From assembly GCF_052050035.1 (NCBI RefSeq), contig NZ_CP189882.1, positions 3,658,001 to 3,722,000 on the forward strand: DNA of 64,000 nucleotides, read 5' to 3'. Below the pieces are notes generated by a model. The model was not told the origin of the DNA and did no database searches. It was given only the letters and a program-made list of their open reading frames with translations. This DNA is from Symbiopectobacterium purcellii_A. GTDB lineage: Bacteria > Pseudomonadota > Gammaproteobacteria > Enterobacterales > Enterobacteriaceae. Positions 35,270 through 44,932 of this stretch are shown here, one piece after another (position 1 is the stretch's first letter; each line of letters opens with the position of its first letter). A program made the position numbers and the translations under genes.

Positions 35270-36556
35270 TTAGCGATGGTTGAGCGAAGAGGTGAAGTCG
35301 CGTTTGTCGTAGCCGGTATACAGCTGACGCGGACGCGCAATCTTCAGGCCGTCGTCGTGCATTTCGTTCCAGTGGGCAATCCAGCCGACGGTCCGTGCCA
35401 TCGCGAAGATCACGGTAAACATGAAAGACGGAATGCCCATCGCTTTCAAGATGATACCTGAGTAGAAATCCACGTTGGGGTAGAGTTTCTTCTCGATAAA
35501 ATAGGGGTCGTTGAGCGCGATGTGTTCCAGTTCCATGGCCACTTCCAGCAGGTCATCTTTCATACCCAGCTCTTTAAGCACTTCATGGCAGGTTTCACGC
35601 ATCACTGTGGCGCGTGGGTCATAATTTTTATACACCCGGTGGCCGAAGCCCATCAGACGGAAGGAGTCGTTCTTGTCCTTGGCGCGTCTGACGAATTCAG
35701 GAATGTGTTCAACCGAATTGATCTCTTCCAGCATACGCAGACAGGCTTCGTTAGCACCGCCGTGCGCCGGTCCCCACAGTGACGCGATGCCTGCAGCGAT
35801 ACAGGCAAACGGGTTTGCGCCTGAAGAACCTGCGGTACGCACTGTCGAGGTGGACGCGTTCTGTTCATGATCGGCATGCAGGATCAGGATGCGGTCCATT
35901 GCGCGTTCCAGTACCGGATTCACCACATACTCTTCACACGGCGTAGCAAACATCATATGCAGGAAATTGCCGGCATAGGACAGGTCGTTACGCGGGTAAA
36001 CGAACGGCTGACCGAGGGAGTATTTGTAACACATGGCGGCCACGGTCGGCATTTTGGACAGCAGGCGATACGCGGCAATTTCGCGGTGACGCTCAATGCT
36101 GATATCCAGTGAGTCGTGGTAGAACGCTGCCAATGCACCGGTTACGCCGCACAACACCGCCATCGGGTGAGAGTCGCGACGGAAACCGTGGAACAAACGC
36201 GTAATCTGTTCGTGGATCATGGTGTGACGCGTTACCGTGGTTTTAAAGGTGTCAAACTGCTCGGACGTTGGCGCTTCGCCGAACAGCAGAATGTAGCAGA
36301 CTTCCAGATAGGTGGATTTCTCCGCCAGCTGGTCGATAGGGAAGCCGCGATGCAGCAGCACCCCTTTTTCACCGTCGATGTAGGTGATTTTGGATTCGCA
36401 AGACGCCGTGGAGGTAAATCCCGGATCGAACGTGAAAAAGCCTTTGGAACCGAGGCTACGGATATCGATTTCATCTTGCCCAAGCGTGCCGGACAACACA
36501 TCAAGCTCGATGGGCTCTTTACCATTTAGGGTAAGTGTCGCTTTCTTATCAGCCAT
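35270..36556 (-). CDS. gltA: Citrate synthase (type II)
   Basis: Condenses acetyl-CoA and oxaloacetate, the entry to the TCA cycle. 428 residues (E. coli 427), the NADH-sensitive hexameric type. Catalytic His in GPAHGGANE, second His in GFGHRVYKNYDPR, and the Asp in the C-terminal domain (LYPNVDFYSG). Divergent from sdhC across 654 bp. Confidence 0.97.
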   Translation of the reverse strand: MADKKATLTLNGKEPIELDVLSGTLGQDEIDIRSLGSKGFFTFDPGFTSTASCESKITYIDGEKGVLLHRGFPIDQLAEKSTYLEVCYILLFGEAPTSEQFDTFKTTVTRHTMIHEQITRLFHGFRRDSHPMAVLCGVTGALAAFYHDSLDISIERHREIAAYRLLSKMPTVAAMCYKYSLGQPFVYPRNDLSYAGNFLHMMFATPCEEYVVNPVLERAMDRILILHADHEQNASTSTVRTAGSSGANPFACIAAGIASLWGPAHGGANEACLRMLEEINSVEHIPEFVRRAKDKNDSFRLMGFGHRVYKNYDPRATVMRETCHEVLKELGMKDDLLEVAMELEHIALNDPYFIEKKLYPNVDFYSGIILKAMGIPSFMFTVIFAMARTVGWIAHWNEMHDDGLKIARPRQLYTGYDKRDFTSSLNHR

Positions 36557-36948
36557 TTACAGTCTCCTTAGCGCTTTAATTTTAAAAATTCATCACCGAA
36601 GAAATACCGTTATGCCTGTACACCGAACGGAGAAACTCGGTCAAAACGCCGAGGTCTCGGCATTTGCACCTATCAGGGTACAGCATCGGGCAGTGGCCGG
36701 GCTCACCACCCCATCAAAGGAAAACCGTGTTCTTCTGGTTAGTAACGATTCTCTAAATTCTAGTCTACTCTAGTCATTAACATGACTTTATACGTGGAAT
36801 TCGACTTTCCACTGTTACACAAGTTATGTCACTTGGGGAAGCCTATCTTGAATTCTTTAACGGGCGACTTTCAGATTGCATCTCTATTTGTAATTTAATT
36901 GTTTAATATATGTCAAATTAGTTGGTTAATTTTATATAAAATGTAAAA

Positions 36949-36968
36949 TAAGTGATCTCACTCACTGT
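36949..36968 (+). promoter_or_regulatory. Candidate CRP site of sdhC
   Basis: AGTGA-TCTCAC-TCACT differs from TGTGA-N6-TCACA by one base in each half. Its centre is about 80 bp upstream of the inferred sdhC start, near the position I recall for CRP at E. coli sdhC. Confidence 0.5.
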
Positions 36969-37003
36969 TTAGCCGAAATGTCACTAAACAATTTGTGGGC
37001 TAA

Positions 37004-37032
37004 TTGTAATAAGATTGTGAAGCACTTATACT
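37004..37032 (+). promoter_or_regulatory. sdhC promoter
   Basis: TTGTAA (37004-37009), 17-bp spacer, TATACT (37027-37032). The transcript would start near 37039, leaving a leader of about 170 nt before sdhC. Confidence 0.7.
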
Positions 37033-37210
37033 CGCGTCAGGTCTCCGGAACCCCCTGAAGTAGGAGCACCCAGCGTGAATAAGTCATGTGCCGTTTAACA
37101 TGGGATGTTGACGTTAAGGCCAACGTATCACCCGGAAGCATGTGGCTGCATTCTTCGCGCTGTCTGACCTAGAGTTACAGGTCCGGAGGAACGAAAAATA
37201 ATAAAGGTGT

Positions 37211-37600
37211 GTGGGAAAATCCGTGAAAAAACAAAGACCTGTCAATCTGGATCTGCAAACGATCCAGTTTCCCGTAACTGCGATAGCCTCAATTCTTCAC
37301 CGTGTCTCTGGCGTCATTACCTTTGTGGCCGTCGGCATTCTGCTGTGGCTGCTCGGGCACTCTCTTGCCTCAGAAGAGGGATTTCTGTACGCCGCAGCCA
37401 TTCTGGATAGCGTGATTGTTAAATTTATCCTGTGGGGCATCCTCACCGCGCTGGCCTACCACATTGTTGGCGGATTACGCCATCTGATGATGGACTTTGG
37501 CTTTCTGGAAGAAGATCTCGCGTCGGGAAATCGTTCCGCAAGGCTCTCTTTTATCATTACTGTCGTGCTTTCACTACTGGCTGGAGTCCTCGTATGGTAA
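37211..37600 (+). CDS. sdhC: Succinate dehydrogenase cytochrome b556 subunit
   Basis: Membrane anchor of complex II, binds heme b and quinone with SdhD. GTG 37211 gives 129 residues, the E. coli length. Conserved VKKQRPVNLDLQTI, SILHRVSGV (quinone-site Ser and Arg) and the heme ligand His in LAYHIVGGLRHLMMD. First gene of sdhCDAB-sucABCD; its stop overlaps the sdhD start. Confidence 0.95.
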   Translation: MGKSVKKQRPVNLDLQTIQFPVTAIASILHRVSGVITFVAVGILLWLLGHSLASEEGFLYAAAILDSVIVKFILWGILTALAYHIVGGLRHLMMDFGFLEEDLASGNRSARLSFIITVVLSLLAGVLVW

Positions 37601-37941
37601 GCAATGCTTCTGCATTAGGACGTAATGGCGTTCACGATTGGCTGCTCATTCGCGCTTCTGCCATTTTTATCGTGCTCTACGTGATTTATCTCGTGGGGTT
37701 TATAGCGACGGCGGGGGATATTACCTACCCCGTTTGGCGCGGTTTCTTCGCGATGCCCCTCACCAAAGTGTTCACGCTGCTGACGCTGTTCGCCATCCTG
37801 GTTCACGCCTGGATAGGGATGTGGCAAGTGCTGACTGACTACATTAAGCCGCTGGCGTTGCGTCTGATATTGCAACTCGCCATCGTGGTGGCGCTGCTGG
37901 TGTACGTTATTTATGGAACCGTTGTGGTGTGGGGTGCGTGA
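37594..37941 (+). CDS. sdhD: Succinate dehydrogenase membrane anchor subunit
   Basis: 115 residues, the E. coli length: MVSNASALGRNGVHDWLL, three transmembrane helices, heme-ligand His in FAILVHAWIGMWQVLTDY. The ATG at 37594 overlaps the sdhC stop (ATGGTAA) and the TGA overlaps the sdhA ATG by one base, so translation is coupled. Confidence 0.96.
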   Translation: MVSNASALGRNGVHDWLLIRASAIFIVLYVIYLVGFIATAGDITYPVWRGFFAMPLTKVFTLLTLFAILVHAWIGMWQVLTDYIKPLALRLILQLAIVVALLVYVIYGTVVVWGA

Positions 37942-39707
37942 TGAATTTACCAATTAGGCAATTTGATGCCGTTGTTGTCGGCGCAGGCGGCGCAGGTATG
38001 CGCGCTGCGTTACAAATCTCCCAAATGGGGCTCTCCTGTGCGCTGTTGTCCAAGGTGTTCCCGACCCGCTCGCACACCGTGTCTGCGCAAGGAGGTATTA
38101 CTGTCGCGCTGGGCAATACCCATGAAGATAACTGGGAATGGCACATGTACGATACCGTAAAAGGGTCGGACTATATTGGCGATCAGGATGCCATCGAATA
38201 CATGTGTAAAACCGGCCCGGAAGCCATTCTGGAACTCGAGCACATGGGGCTGCCTTTCTCTCGTCTGGATGATGGCCGCATTTATCAGCGTCCGTTCGGT
38301 GGGCAATCGAAGAATTTCGGCGGTGAGCAGGCGGCGCGTACCGCAGCCGCAGCAGACCGCACCGGCCACGCCCTGCTGCACACGCTTTATCAGCAAAACC
38401 TGAAAAATCACACCACTATCTTCTCCGAGTGGTATGCGCTGGATTTGGTGAAGAATCAGGATGGTGCGGTGGTAGGTTGTACCGCTATCTGTATCGAAAC
38501 CGGCGAAGTGGTTTATTTCAAAGCGGGTGCAACGATACTGGCAACCGGCGGTGCTGGTCGTATCTACCAATCCACGACTAACGCCTACATCAACACCGGC
38601 GACGGTGTCGGCATGGCGCTGCGCGCTGGTGTGCCCGTGCAGGATATGGAAATGTGGCAGTTCCACCCGACCGGGATCGCAGGCGCAGGCGTGCTGGTTA
38701 CCGAAGGCTGCCGTGGTGAAGGGGGCTATCTGCTCAACAAGCACGGCGAACGTTTTATGGAGCGCTACGCGCCTAACGCCAAAGATCTGGCTGGCCGCGA
38801 TGTTGTTGCGCGTTCCATCATGATTGAAATCCGTGAAGGGCGTGGCTGTGATGGCCCATGGGGTCCCCACGCCAAGCTGAAACTCGATCACTTGGGTAAA
38901 GATGTGCTGGAATCGCGTCTGCCGGGCATTCTGGAGCTGTCGCGCACCTTTGCGCATGTCGATCCAGTCAAAGAACCGATCCCGGTCATCCCTACCTGCC
39001 ACTATATGATGGGGGGCATTCCCACCAAAGTAAGCGGTCAGGCGTTGACGGTTAATGAAAAGGGCGAAGATGTGGTAGTGCCGGGCCTGTTCGCCGTCGG
39101 TGAAATTGCCTGCGTTTCCGTACACGGCGCTAACCGTCTGGGCGGTAACTCGCTGCTCGATCTGGTGGTGTTTGGCCGTTCTGCGGGCATGCATTTACAA
39201 GAATCACTGCAAGAGCAGGGTGAACTGCGTGATGCCAGCGACAGTGACGTTGAGGCGGCGCTGGAGCGCCTGAATCGTTGGAACAATAACCGTACTGGCG
39301 AAGATCCGGTAGAAATCCGTAAGGCATTGCAATCCTGCATGCAGAACAACTTCTCGGTATTCCGTGAAGGGGATGCAATGGCGAAAGGGTTGGAAGAGCT
39401 GAAGATGATTTGCGAGCGTCTGAAAAATGCCCGCCTTGACGACACCTCTACGGAGTTCAATACCCAGCGCATTGAGTGCCTCGAACTGGACAACCTGATG
39501 GAAACTGCCTATGCCACGGCCGTCTCTGCCAATTATCGCACTGAAAGCCGTGGGGCGCACAGCCGCTTCGATTATCCGGATCGCGATGATGAAAACTGGT
39601 TGTGTCATTCGTTGTATTTGCCGCAACACGAGAGCATGACGCGCCGCGAGGTGAACATGCAGCCTAAATTACGTCCGGCGTTTCCGCCGAAAATACGTAC
39701 TTATTAA
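37941..39707 (+). CDS. sdhA: Succinate dehydrogenase flavoprotein subunit
   Basis: Oxidises succinate to fumarate with covalently bound FAD. 588 residues from ATG 37941, identical in length to E. coli. FAD-binding VVVGAGGAGMRAAL, flavinylation His in SHTVSAQGGI, active-site HPTGIAGAG and RGEGGYL, and capping-domain Arg region near GVHGANRLGGNS (here SVHGANRLGGNS). Confidence 0.98.
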   Translation: MNLPIRQFDAVVVGAGGAGMRAALQISQMGLSCALLSKVFPTRSHTVSAQGGITVALGNTHEDNWEWHMYDTVKGSDYIGDQDAIEYMCKTGPEAILELEHMGLPFSRLDDGRIYQRPFGGQSKNFGGEQAARTAAAADRTGHALLHTLYQQNLKNHTTIFSEWYALDLVKNQDGAVVGCTAICIETGEVVYFKAGATILATGGAGRIYQSTTNAYINTGDGVGMALRAGVPVQDMEMWQFHPTGIAGAGVLVTEGCRGEGGYLLNKHGERFMERYAPNAKDLAGRDVVARSIMIEIREGRGCDGPWGPHAKLKLDHLGKDVLESRLPGILELSRTFAHVDPVKEPIPVIPTCHYMMGGIPTKVSGQALTVNEKGEDVVVPGLFAVGEIACVSVHGANRLGGNSLLDLVVFGRSAGMHLQESLQEQGELRDASDSDVEAALERLNRWNNNRTGEDPVEIRKALQSCMQNNFSVFREGDAMAKGLEELKMICERLKNARLDDTSTEFNTQRIECLELDNLMETAYATAVSANYRTESRGAHSRFDYPDRDDENWLCHSLYLPQHESMTRREVNMQPKLRPAFPPKIRTY

Positions 39708-39725
39708 TTTCGCGGAGATGGCACG

Positions 39726-40442
39726 ATGAAACTTGAATTTTCAATTTATCGCTACAACCCGGATGTTGATGACGCACCGCACATGCAGGATTACACCCTG
39801 GAGGCGGAAGAAGGGCGCGACATGATGCTGCTTGACGCGCTGATCCAGCTGAAAGAGCAAGATCCTACGCTGGCGTTCCGTCGCTCTTGCCGTGAAGGGG
39901 TATGTGGCTCTGACGGCCTTAACATTAACGGCAAAAACGGGCTGGCTTGCATTACGCCAGTCTCGGTGCTGCAACGGGCCAAAGGTAAAATAGTTATCCG
40001 TCCGCTACCGGGATTACCGGTAATCCGTGATTTGGTGGTGGACATGGGACAGTTCTATGCCCAATATGAGAAAATAAAGCCTTACTTGTTGAATAATTGG
40101 CAGAATCCACCCGCGCGTGAACATTTGCAGTCGCCGGACCAGCGTGCCAAGCTGGATGGATTGTATGAGTGCATCATGTGTGCCTGCTGTTCCACGTCTT
40201 GCCCGTCGTTCTGGTGGAACCCGGATAAGTTTGTGGGCCCGGCAGGGCTGCTGGCGGCTTACCGTTTCCTGATCGACAGCCGTGATACAGAAACCAAGCC
40301 GCGCCTGGATGCGCTGGATGATGCATTCAGCGTATTCCGCTGCCACAGCATCATGAACTGCGTTAATGTTTGCCCGAAAGGACTCAACCCAACGCGGGCG
40401 ATTGGTCACATTAAATCGATGTTGTTGCAACGCGGTGCCTAA
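39726..40442 (+). CDS. sdhB: Succinate dehydrogenase iron-sulfur subunit
   Basis: Passes electrons from SdhA to quinone. 238 residues. [2Fe-2S] ligands in SCREGVCGSDGLNI and the later Cys in GLACIT; [4Fe-4S] in CIMCACCSTSC; [3Fe-4S] in CHSIMNCVNVCPKG. It is the last sdh gene; 291 bp separate it from sucA. Confidence 0.98.
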   Translation: MKLEFSIYRYNPDVDDAPHMQDYTLEAEEGRDMMLLDALIQLKEQDPTLAFRRSCREGVCGSDGLNINGKNGLACITPVSVLQRAKGKIVIRPLPGLPVIRDLVVDMGQFYAQYEKIKPYLLNNWQNPPAREHLQSPDQRAKLDGLYECIMCACCSTSCPSFWWNPDKFVGPAGLLAAYRFLIDSRDTETKPRLDALDDAFSVFRCHSIMNCVNVCPKGLNPTRAIGHIKSMLLQRGA

Positions 40443-40524
40443 GGCACACCGCGAAACAGCGTAAGCGCCGCCGCGCAGAGGTAAAACTGCCGTATTGTGC
40501 AGTGGTAAGACGTAACATGATTAT

Positions 40525-40602
40525 CCCCCCGGCTCACGGCGGGGGGATGATAGGAAACCTTTAAAAACGGGCTTGTGCGCCAAACCGGTTTTTAAAGGTT
40601 CC
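40525..40602 (+). promoter_or_regulatory. Two hairpins in the sdhB-sucA gap
   Basis: CCCCCC / GGGGGG stem (40525-40546), then a long stem with arms around CCTTTAAAAACGG and CCGGTTTTTAAAGG (40553-40602). Neither ends in a clean T-tract. They could be partial terminators or RNA-processing sites between the sdh and suc parts of the operon. 40603-40733 shows nothing else that I can name. Confidence 0.5.
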
Positions 40603-40733
40603 TTAAAGGGGAATGACACCCTGGCCCTGCGTCTCTGACAGGGAAATGAACCGTTTACGGTGCCTGGTTTTTTTACGGCACAGGACATGTTAACCACGGC
40701 GAAAACTGAAGCTTATTAGCTTAAGGGATCACA

Positions 40734-43541
40734 ATGCAGAACGGCGCAATGAAGGCCTGGCTGGATTCCTCCTATCTGGCGGGCGCGAACCAGTCCTACA
40801 TAGAACAGCTCTATGAAGATTTTTTAACCGATCCGGATTCTATCGATCTTAGCTGGCGGTCTATCTTCCAGCAGTTGCGTACGGCGGGGGTCAAACCCGA
40901 TCAACTGCATTCCAAAACGCGCGGCTATTTCCGCCGTCTGGCGAAAGATGCCTCGCTCTTTAGCTCCTCTGTGACCGACCCTGACATTGACGCCAAGCAG
41001 GTCAAAGTATTGCAGCTGATAAACGCGTTTCGTTTCCGTGGACATCAGCAGGCCAAGCTTGACCCGATCGATTTACGCCCGCAAGCCCCGGTTGCAGAGC
41101 TGGATCTGGCTTACCACAACCTGACGGCAGATGACCTTCAGGAAACCTATAATGTGGGCTCTTTCGCCATCGGCAAAGAGACCATGAAGCTTGGTGAACT
41201 GTATGAAGCCTTGAAGCGCACCTACTGCTGTTCTATCGGTGCTGAATACATGCATATCACTAGCACCTATGAGAAACGCTGGATTCAGCAGCGTATCGAA
41301 TCCATTACCGGACAACCTTCTTTCAGTTTGGAAGAGAAGCATCGCTTCCTGAAAGAGCTGACTGCGGCGGAAGGGCTGGAGCGCTATTTAGGGGCCAAAT
41401 ACCCGGGCGCTAAACGCTTCTCGCTGGAAGGTGGCGATGCGCTGGTGCCGATGCTCAAAGAGATGATCCGCCATGCGGGCAACAGCGGCACGCGTGAAGT
41501 GGTGCTGGGCATGGCGCACCGCGGCCGCCTTAACGTGCTGGTTAACGTGCTGGGGAAAAAACCGCAGGATTTGTTCGACGAATTTGCCGGTAAGCATAAA
41601 GAGCATCTCGGCACCGGTGATGTGAAATACCATCAGGGCTTTTCGTCTGAATTTGCCACCGAAGGCGGTCTGGTGCATCTGGCGCTGGCGTTTAACCCTT
41701 CGCACCTTGAGATTGTCAGCCCAGTGGTGACCGGTTCAGTGCGCGCTCGCCTCGATCGTCTCAGCAGTGAGAGCGGTCCGCGCGTGTTGCCAGTGACGAT
41801 TCACGGTGATGCGGCCATCAGTGGACAGGGCGTGGTTCAGGAACTGCTGAATATGTCCACCGTGCGTGGCTATGAAGTGGGCGGTACGTTGCGTATCGTT
41901 ATCAACAACCGCATTGGTTTTACCACCTCTAACCCGCTGGATATTCGTTCCACGGAATATTGCACCGACATTGGCAAAATGGTGCAGGCGCCGATTTTCC
42001 ACGTCAACGCTGACGATCCGGAAGCGGTCGCCTATGTGACGCGTCTGGCGTTGGATTTCCGCAATGAATTCAAACGCGATGTGTTTATCGATCTGATTTG
42101 CTACCGTCGTCATGGTCACAACGAAGCGGATGAACCAAGTGCTACGCAGCCGATGATGTACCAGAAGATCAAAAAACACCCAACGCCGCGCAAGGTGTAT
42201 GCCGATCGTCTGAAACTGGAAAAAAACATCTCGCTGGAAGATGCCACCGAGCAGGTTAACCTGTATCGCGATGCGTTGGACGCGGGCGAATGCGTGGTGG
42301 AAGAGTGGCGTGAAATGGACATGCAATCCTTCACCTGGACGCCTTACCTGAACCACGAGTGGGATGAGCCGTACCCCCACAAGGTGGAGATGAAACGCCT
42401 GCAAGAATTGGCAAAGCGCATCAGTGAAGTGCCGGAAGCCATTGAAATGCATCCGCGTGTTGTCAAAGTGTACGCTGACCGTGCTGACATGGCGCTGGGT
42501 AACAAGCCCTTTGATTGGGGCGGCGCGGAAACGCTGGCCTACGCTACGCTGGTGGATGACGGCATTCCTATTCGTATATCCGGTGAAGACAGCGGCCGTG
42601 GTACGTTCTTCCACCGCCATGCCGTGGTGCATAACCAAAAAAATGGCTCAAGCTATACCCCACTAGAACATGTGCATAACGCACAGGGTACGTTTAACGT
42701 CTGGGACTCCGTGTTGTCTGAAGAGGCGATCCTGGCGTTTGAATACGGATACGCCACGGCAGAGCCGCGCACGCTGACCATTTGGGAAGCGCAGTTCGGT
42801 GACTTTGCCAACGGTGCGCAAGTGGTGATCGATCAGTTCATCAGCTCCGGTGAACAGAAGTGGGGGCGCATGTGTGGCCTGGTGATGCTGCTGCCGCACG
42901 GCTACGAAGGTCAAGGCCCAGAGCACTCTTCTGCGCGTCTTGAACGCTACCTGCAATTGTGTGCTGAGCAAAACATGCAGGTGTGCATTCCGTCGACGCC
43001 AGCGCAGGTTTACCATATGTTGCGTCGCCAGGCGCTGCGCGGTATGCGGCGTCCGTTGGTGGTGATGTCACCGAAATCGCTGTTGCGTCATCCGCTGGCG
43101 ATTTCCTCCCTGGAAGAGTTGGCAAACGGTGCGTTCCAGCCTGCTATTGGTGAAATTGACGAACTTGATCCGCAAGGAGTGAAGCGCGTCGTGCTCTGTT
43201 CCGGCAAGGTCTACTATGATTTATTGGAACAGCGTCGTAAGAATGAACAGAACAACGTGGCGATTGTGCGCATCGAGCAACTCTACCCGTTCCCGCAGCA
43301 GGCGGTTCAGGCGGCGTTAGCGCCGTTTGCGCACGTGCATGATTTTGTCTGGTGTCAGGAAGAGCCGCTCAATCAGGGGGCATGGTATTGCAGCCAGCAC
43401 CATTTCCGCGAAGTGATTCCCTTTGGAGCGTCTTTGCGTTACGCCGGACGCCCGGCCTCCGCCTCTCCGGCGGTCGGTTATATGTCTGTGCACCAGAAAC
43501 AACAGCAAGATCTGGTTAACGACGCGCTGAACGTTGATTAA
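40734..43541 (+). CDS. sucA: 2-oxoglutarate dehydrogenase E1
   Basis: Thiamine-diphosphate decarboxylase of the 2-oxoglutarate dehydrogenase complex. 935 residues (E. coli 933). ThDP-binding region with HGDAAISGQGVVQE, GFTTSNPLDIRST and YRRHGHNEADEPSATQP; MAHRGRLNVL; SGEDSGRGTFFHRHAV in the pyrimidine domain. N-terminal E2-binding segment AWLDSSYLAGANQSYIEQLY present. Followed by sucB after 15 bp. Confidence 0.98.
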   Translation: MQNGAMKAWLDSSYLAGANQSYIEQLYEDFLTDPDSIDLSWRSIFQQLRTAGVKPDQLHSKTRGYFRRLAKDASLFSSSVTDPDIDAKQVKVLQLINAFRFRGHQQAKLDPIDLRPQAPVAELDLAYHNLTADDLQETYNVGSFAIGKETMKLGELYEALKRTYCCSIGAEYMHITSTYEKRWIQQRIESITGQPSFSLEEKHRFLKELTAAEGLERYLGAKYPGAKRFSLEGGDALVPMLKEMIRHAGNSGTREVVLGMAHRGRLNVLVNVLGKKPQDLFDEFAGKHKEHLGTGDVKYHQGFSSEFATEGGLVHLALAFNPSHLEIVSPVVTGSVRARLDRLSSESGPRVLPVTIHGDAAISGQGVVQELLNMSTVRGYEVGGTLRIVINNRIGFTTSNPLDIRSTEYCTDIGKMVQAPIFHVNADDPEAVAYVTRLALDFRNEFKRDVFIDLICYRRHGHNEADEPSATQPMMYQKIKKHPTPRKVYADRLKLEKNISLEDATEQVNLYRDALDAGECVVEEWREMDMQSFTWTPYLNHEWDEPYPHKVEMKRLQELAKRISEVPEAIEMHPRVVKVYADRADMALGNKPFDWGGAETLAYATLVDDGIPIRISGEDSGRGTFFHRHAVVHNQKNGSSYTPLEHVHNAQGTFNVWDSVLSEEAILAFEYGYATAEPRTLTIWEAQFGDFANGAQVVIDQFISSGEQKWGRMCGLVMLLPHGYEGQGPEHSSARLERYLQLCAEQNMQVCIPSTPAQVYHMLRRQALRGMRRPLVVMSPKSLLRHPLAISSLEELANGAFQPAIGEIDELDPQGVKRVVLCSGKVYYDLLEQRRKNEQNNVAIVRIEQLYPFPQQAVQAALAPFAHVHDFVWCQEEPLNQGAWYCSQHHFREVIPFGASLRYAGRPASASPAVGYMSVHQKQQQDLVNDALNVD

Positions 43542-43556
43542 ATAAAAGGATAGATA

Positions 43557-44777
43557 ATGAGTAGCGTAGATATTCTTGTCCCTGACCTTCCCGAATCGGT
43601 AGCCGATGCTTCCGTGGCGACCTGGCACAAAAAGCCGGGTGACAGCGTCCAGCGTGATGAAGTGCTGGTCGAGATTGAAACCGATAAAGTGGTGCTGGAA
43701 GTGCCTGCGCCAGAAGCGGGCGTGCTGGATGCCGTGCTGGAAAGCCAGGGTGCTACGGTGACATCACGCCAAATCCTCGGTCGCCTTCGCCGTGGCGACA
43801 GCTCCGGTAAAGAAACCAGCGAAAAAGCGCAGAGCAAAGAGTCTACGCCTGCCCAGCGCCATACCGCTGGGTTGACCGAAGAGAATAGCGACGCGCTTAG
43901 CCCGGCGATTCGTCGTCTGATCGGTGAGCACGGTTTGGATGCGGCTGCGATTAAAGGCAGTGGCGTCGGTGGCCGTATCACGCGTGAAGATGTTGAAAAG
44001 CATCTGGCGGCACAGGCTGCCAGCGGCAGCGACAAAAAAGCGGAAAAAGTAGCAGAAGCAGCACCAGCGCTGGTCCATCGCAGTGAGAAACGCGTGCCAA
44101 TGACGCGTCTGCGTAAGCGTGTTGCTGAGCGCCTGCTCGAAGCGAAAAACAGTACCGCCATGTTGACCACCTTTAACGAAGTCAACATGCAGCCGATCAT
44201 GAACTTGCGCCAGCAGTACGGTGATGCGTTTGAAAAGCGTCACGGTGTGCGCCTGGGCTTTATGTCGTTCTACATCAAAGCCGTGGTGGAAGCGCTGAAA
44301 CGCTATCCTGAGATGAACGCCTCCATCGACGGCGAAGATGTGGTGTACCACAACTATTTCGATGTCAGTATCGCGGTCTCCACGCCGCGAGGTCTGGTTA
44401 CGCCAGTGCTGCGCGATGTTGATGCGCTGGGCATGGCTGACGTTGAGAAGAAAATCAAAGATCTCGCAGTAAAAGGGCGCGACGGCAAGTTGACGGTTGA
44501 AGAACTGACCGGCGGTAATTTCACCATTACCAACGGTGGCGTGTTCGGCTCCCTGATGTCCACCCCCATCATCAACCCGCCACAGAGTGCGATTCTCGGC
44601 ATGCATGCCATCAAAGACAGACCGATGGCCGTGGAGGGGCAGGTGGTTATTCTGCCAATGATGTATCTGGCGCTTTCTTACGATCACCGGTTGATCGATG
44701 GTCGCGAATCCGTGGGCTTTTTGGTCACGGTAAAAGAGATGCTGGAAGATCCAACACGCCTGCTGCTGGATGTATAG
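43557..44777 (+). CDS. sucB: 2-oxoglutarate dehydrogenase E2, dihydrolipoyl succinyltransferase
   Basis: 406 residues. One lipoyl domain with the lipoylated Lys in VEIETDKVVLEV, the E1/E3-binding domain LSPAIRRLIGEHGLD, an alanine/lysine linker, and the catalytic domain ending in SYDHRLIDGRE with the active-site His and Asp. Complete. Confidence 0.98.
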   Translation: MSSVDILVPDLPESVADASVATWHKKPGDSVQRDEVLVEIETDKVVLEVPAPEAGVLDAVLESQGATVTSRQILGRLRRGDSSGKETSEKAQSKESTPAQRHTAGLTEENSDALSPAIRRLIGEHGLDAAAIKGSGVGGRITREDVEKHLAAQAASGSDKKAEKVAEAAPALVHRSEKRVPMTRLRKRVAERLLEAKNSTAMLTTFNEVNMQPIMNLRQQYGDAFEKRHGVRLGFMSFYIKAVVEALKRYPEMNASIDGEDVVYHNYFDVSIAVSTPRGLVTPVLRDVDALGMADVEKKIKDLAVKGRDGKLTVEELTGGNFTITNGGVFGSLMSTPIINPPQSAILGMHAIKDRPMAVEGQVVILPMMYLALSYDHRLIDGRESVGFLVTVKEMLEDPTRLLLDV

Positions 44778-44791
44778 CGCGTGATGGCGTA

Positions 44792-44819
44792 GACCGCCGC
44801 CGCCTGCCGAGCGGCGGTC
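44792..44819 (+). promoter_or_regulatory. GC-rich intra-operon hairpin between sucB and sucC
   Basis: GACCGCCGC / GCGGCGGTC stem without a T-tract in the 155-bp gap. Probably an mRNA-stabilising or processing structure rather than a terminator. Confidence 0.55.
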
Positions 44820-44932
44820 ATACGGTAACGGTATTGGTTTACTTTGTGCTATGCAGCCGTCCTTGGCGGCTTTATCCAATAATATCAAGAAAGTCATGCG
44901 ACTTATCTTCAAACCGAGATGGATAGAACATC

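Larger units (their letters stand above)
36557..37210. promoter_or_regulatory. gltA / sdhC divergent control region
   Basis: 650 bp without a gene, very AT-rich in the middle (36840-36950). It holds the sdhC promoter and a CRP-like site listed separately, and a leader of about 170 nt before sdhC. In E. coli that leader is a target of small RNAs such as RyhB and Spot 42; whether the pairing sites exist here cannot be judged by eye. The gltA promoter was not resolved. Confidence 0.6.

Noticed and set aside
38010..39194. A 394-codon open frame antisense to sdhA
   Set aside because: Shadow of the high-GC third position of sdhA, with no start signal and no recognisable protein. Similar long antisense frames over sucA, sucB, sucC and cydB were dismissed for the same reason.
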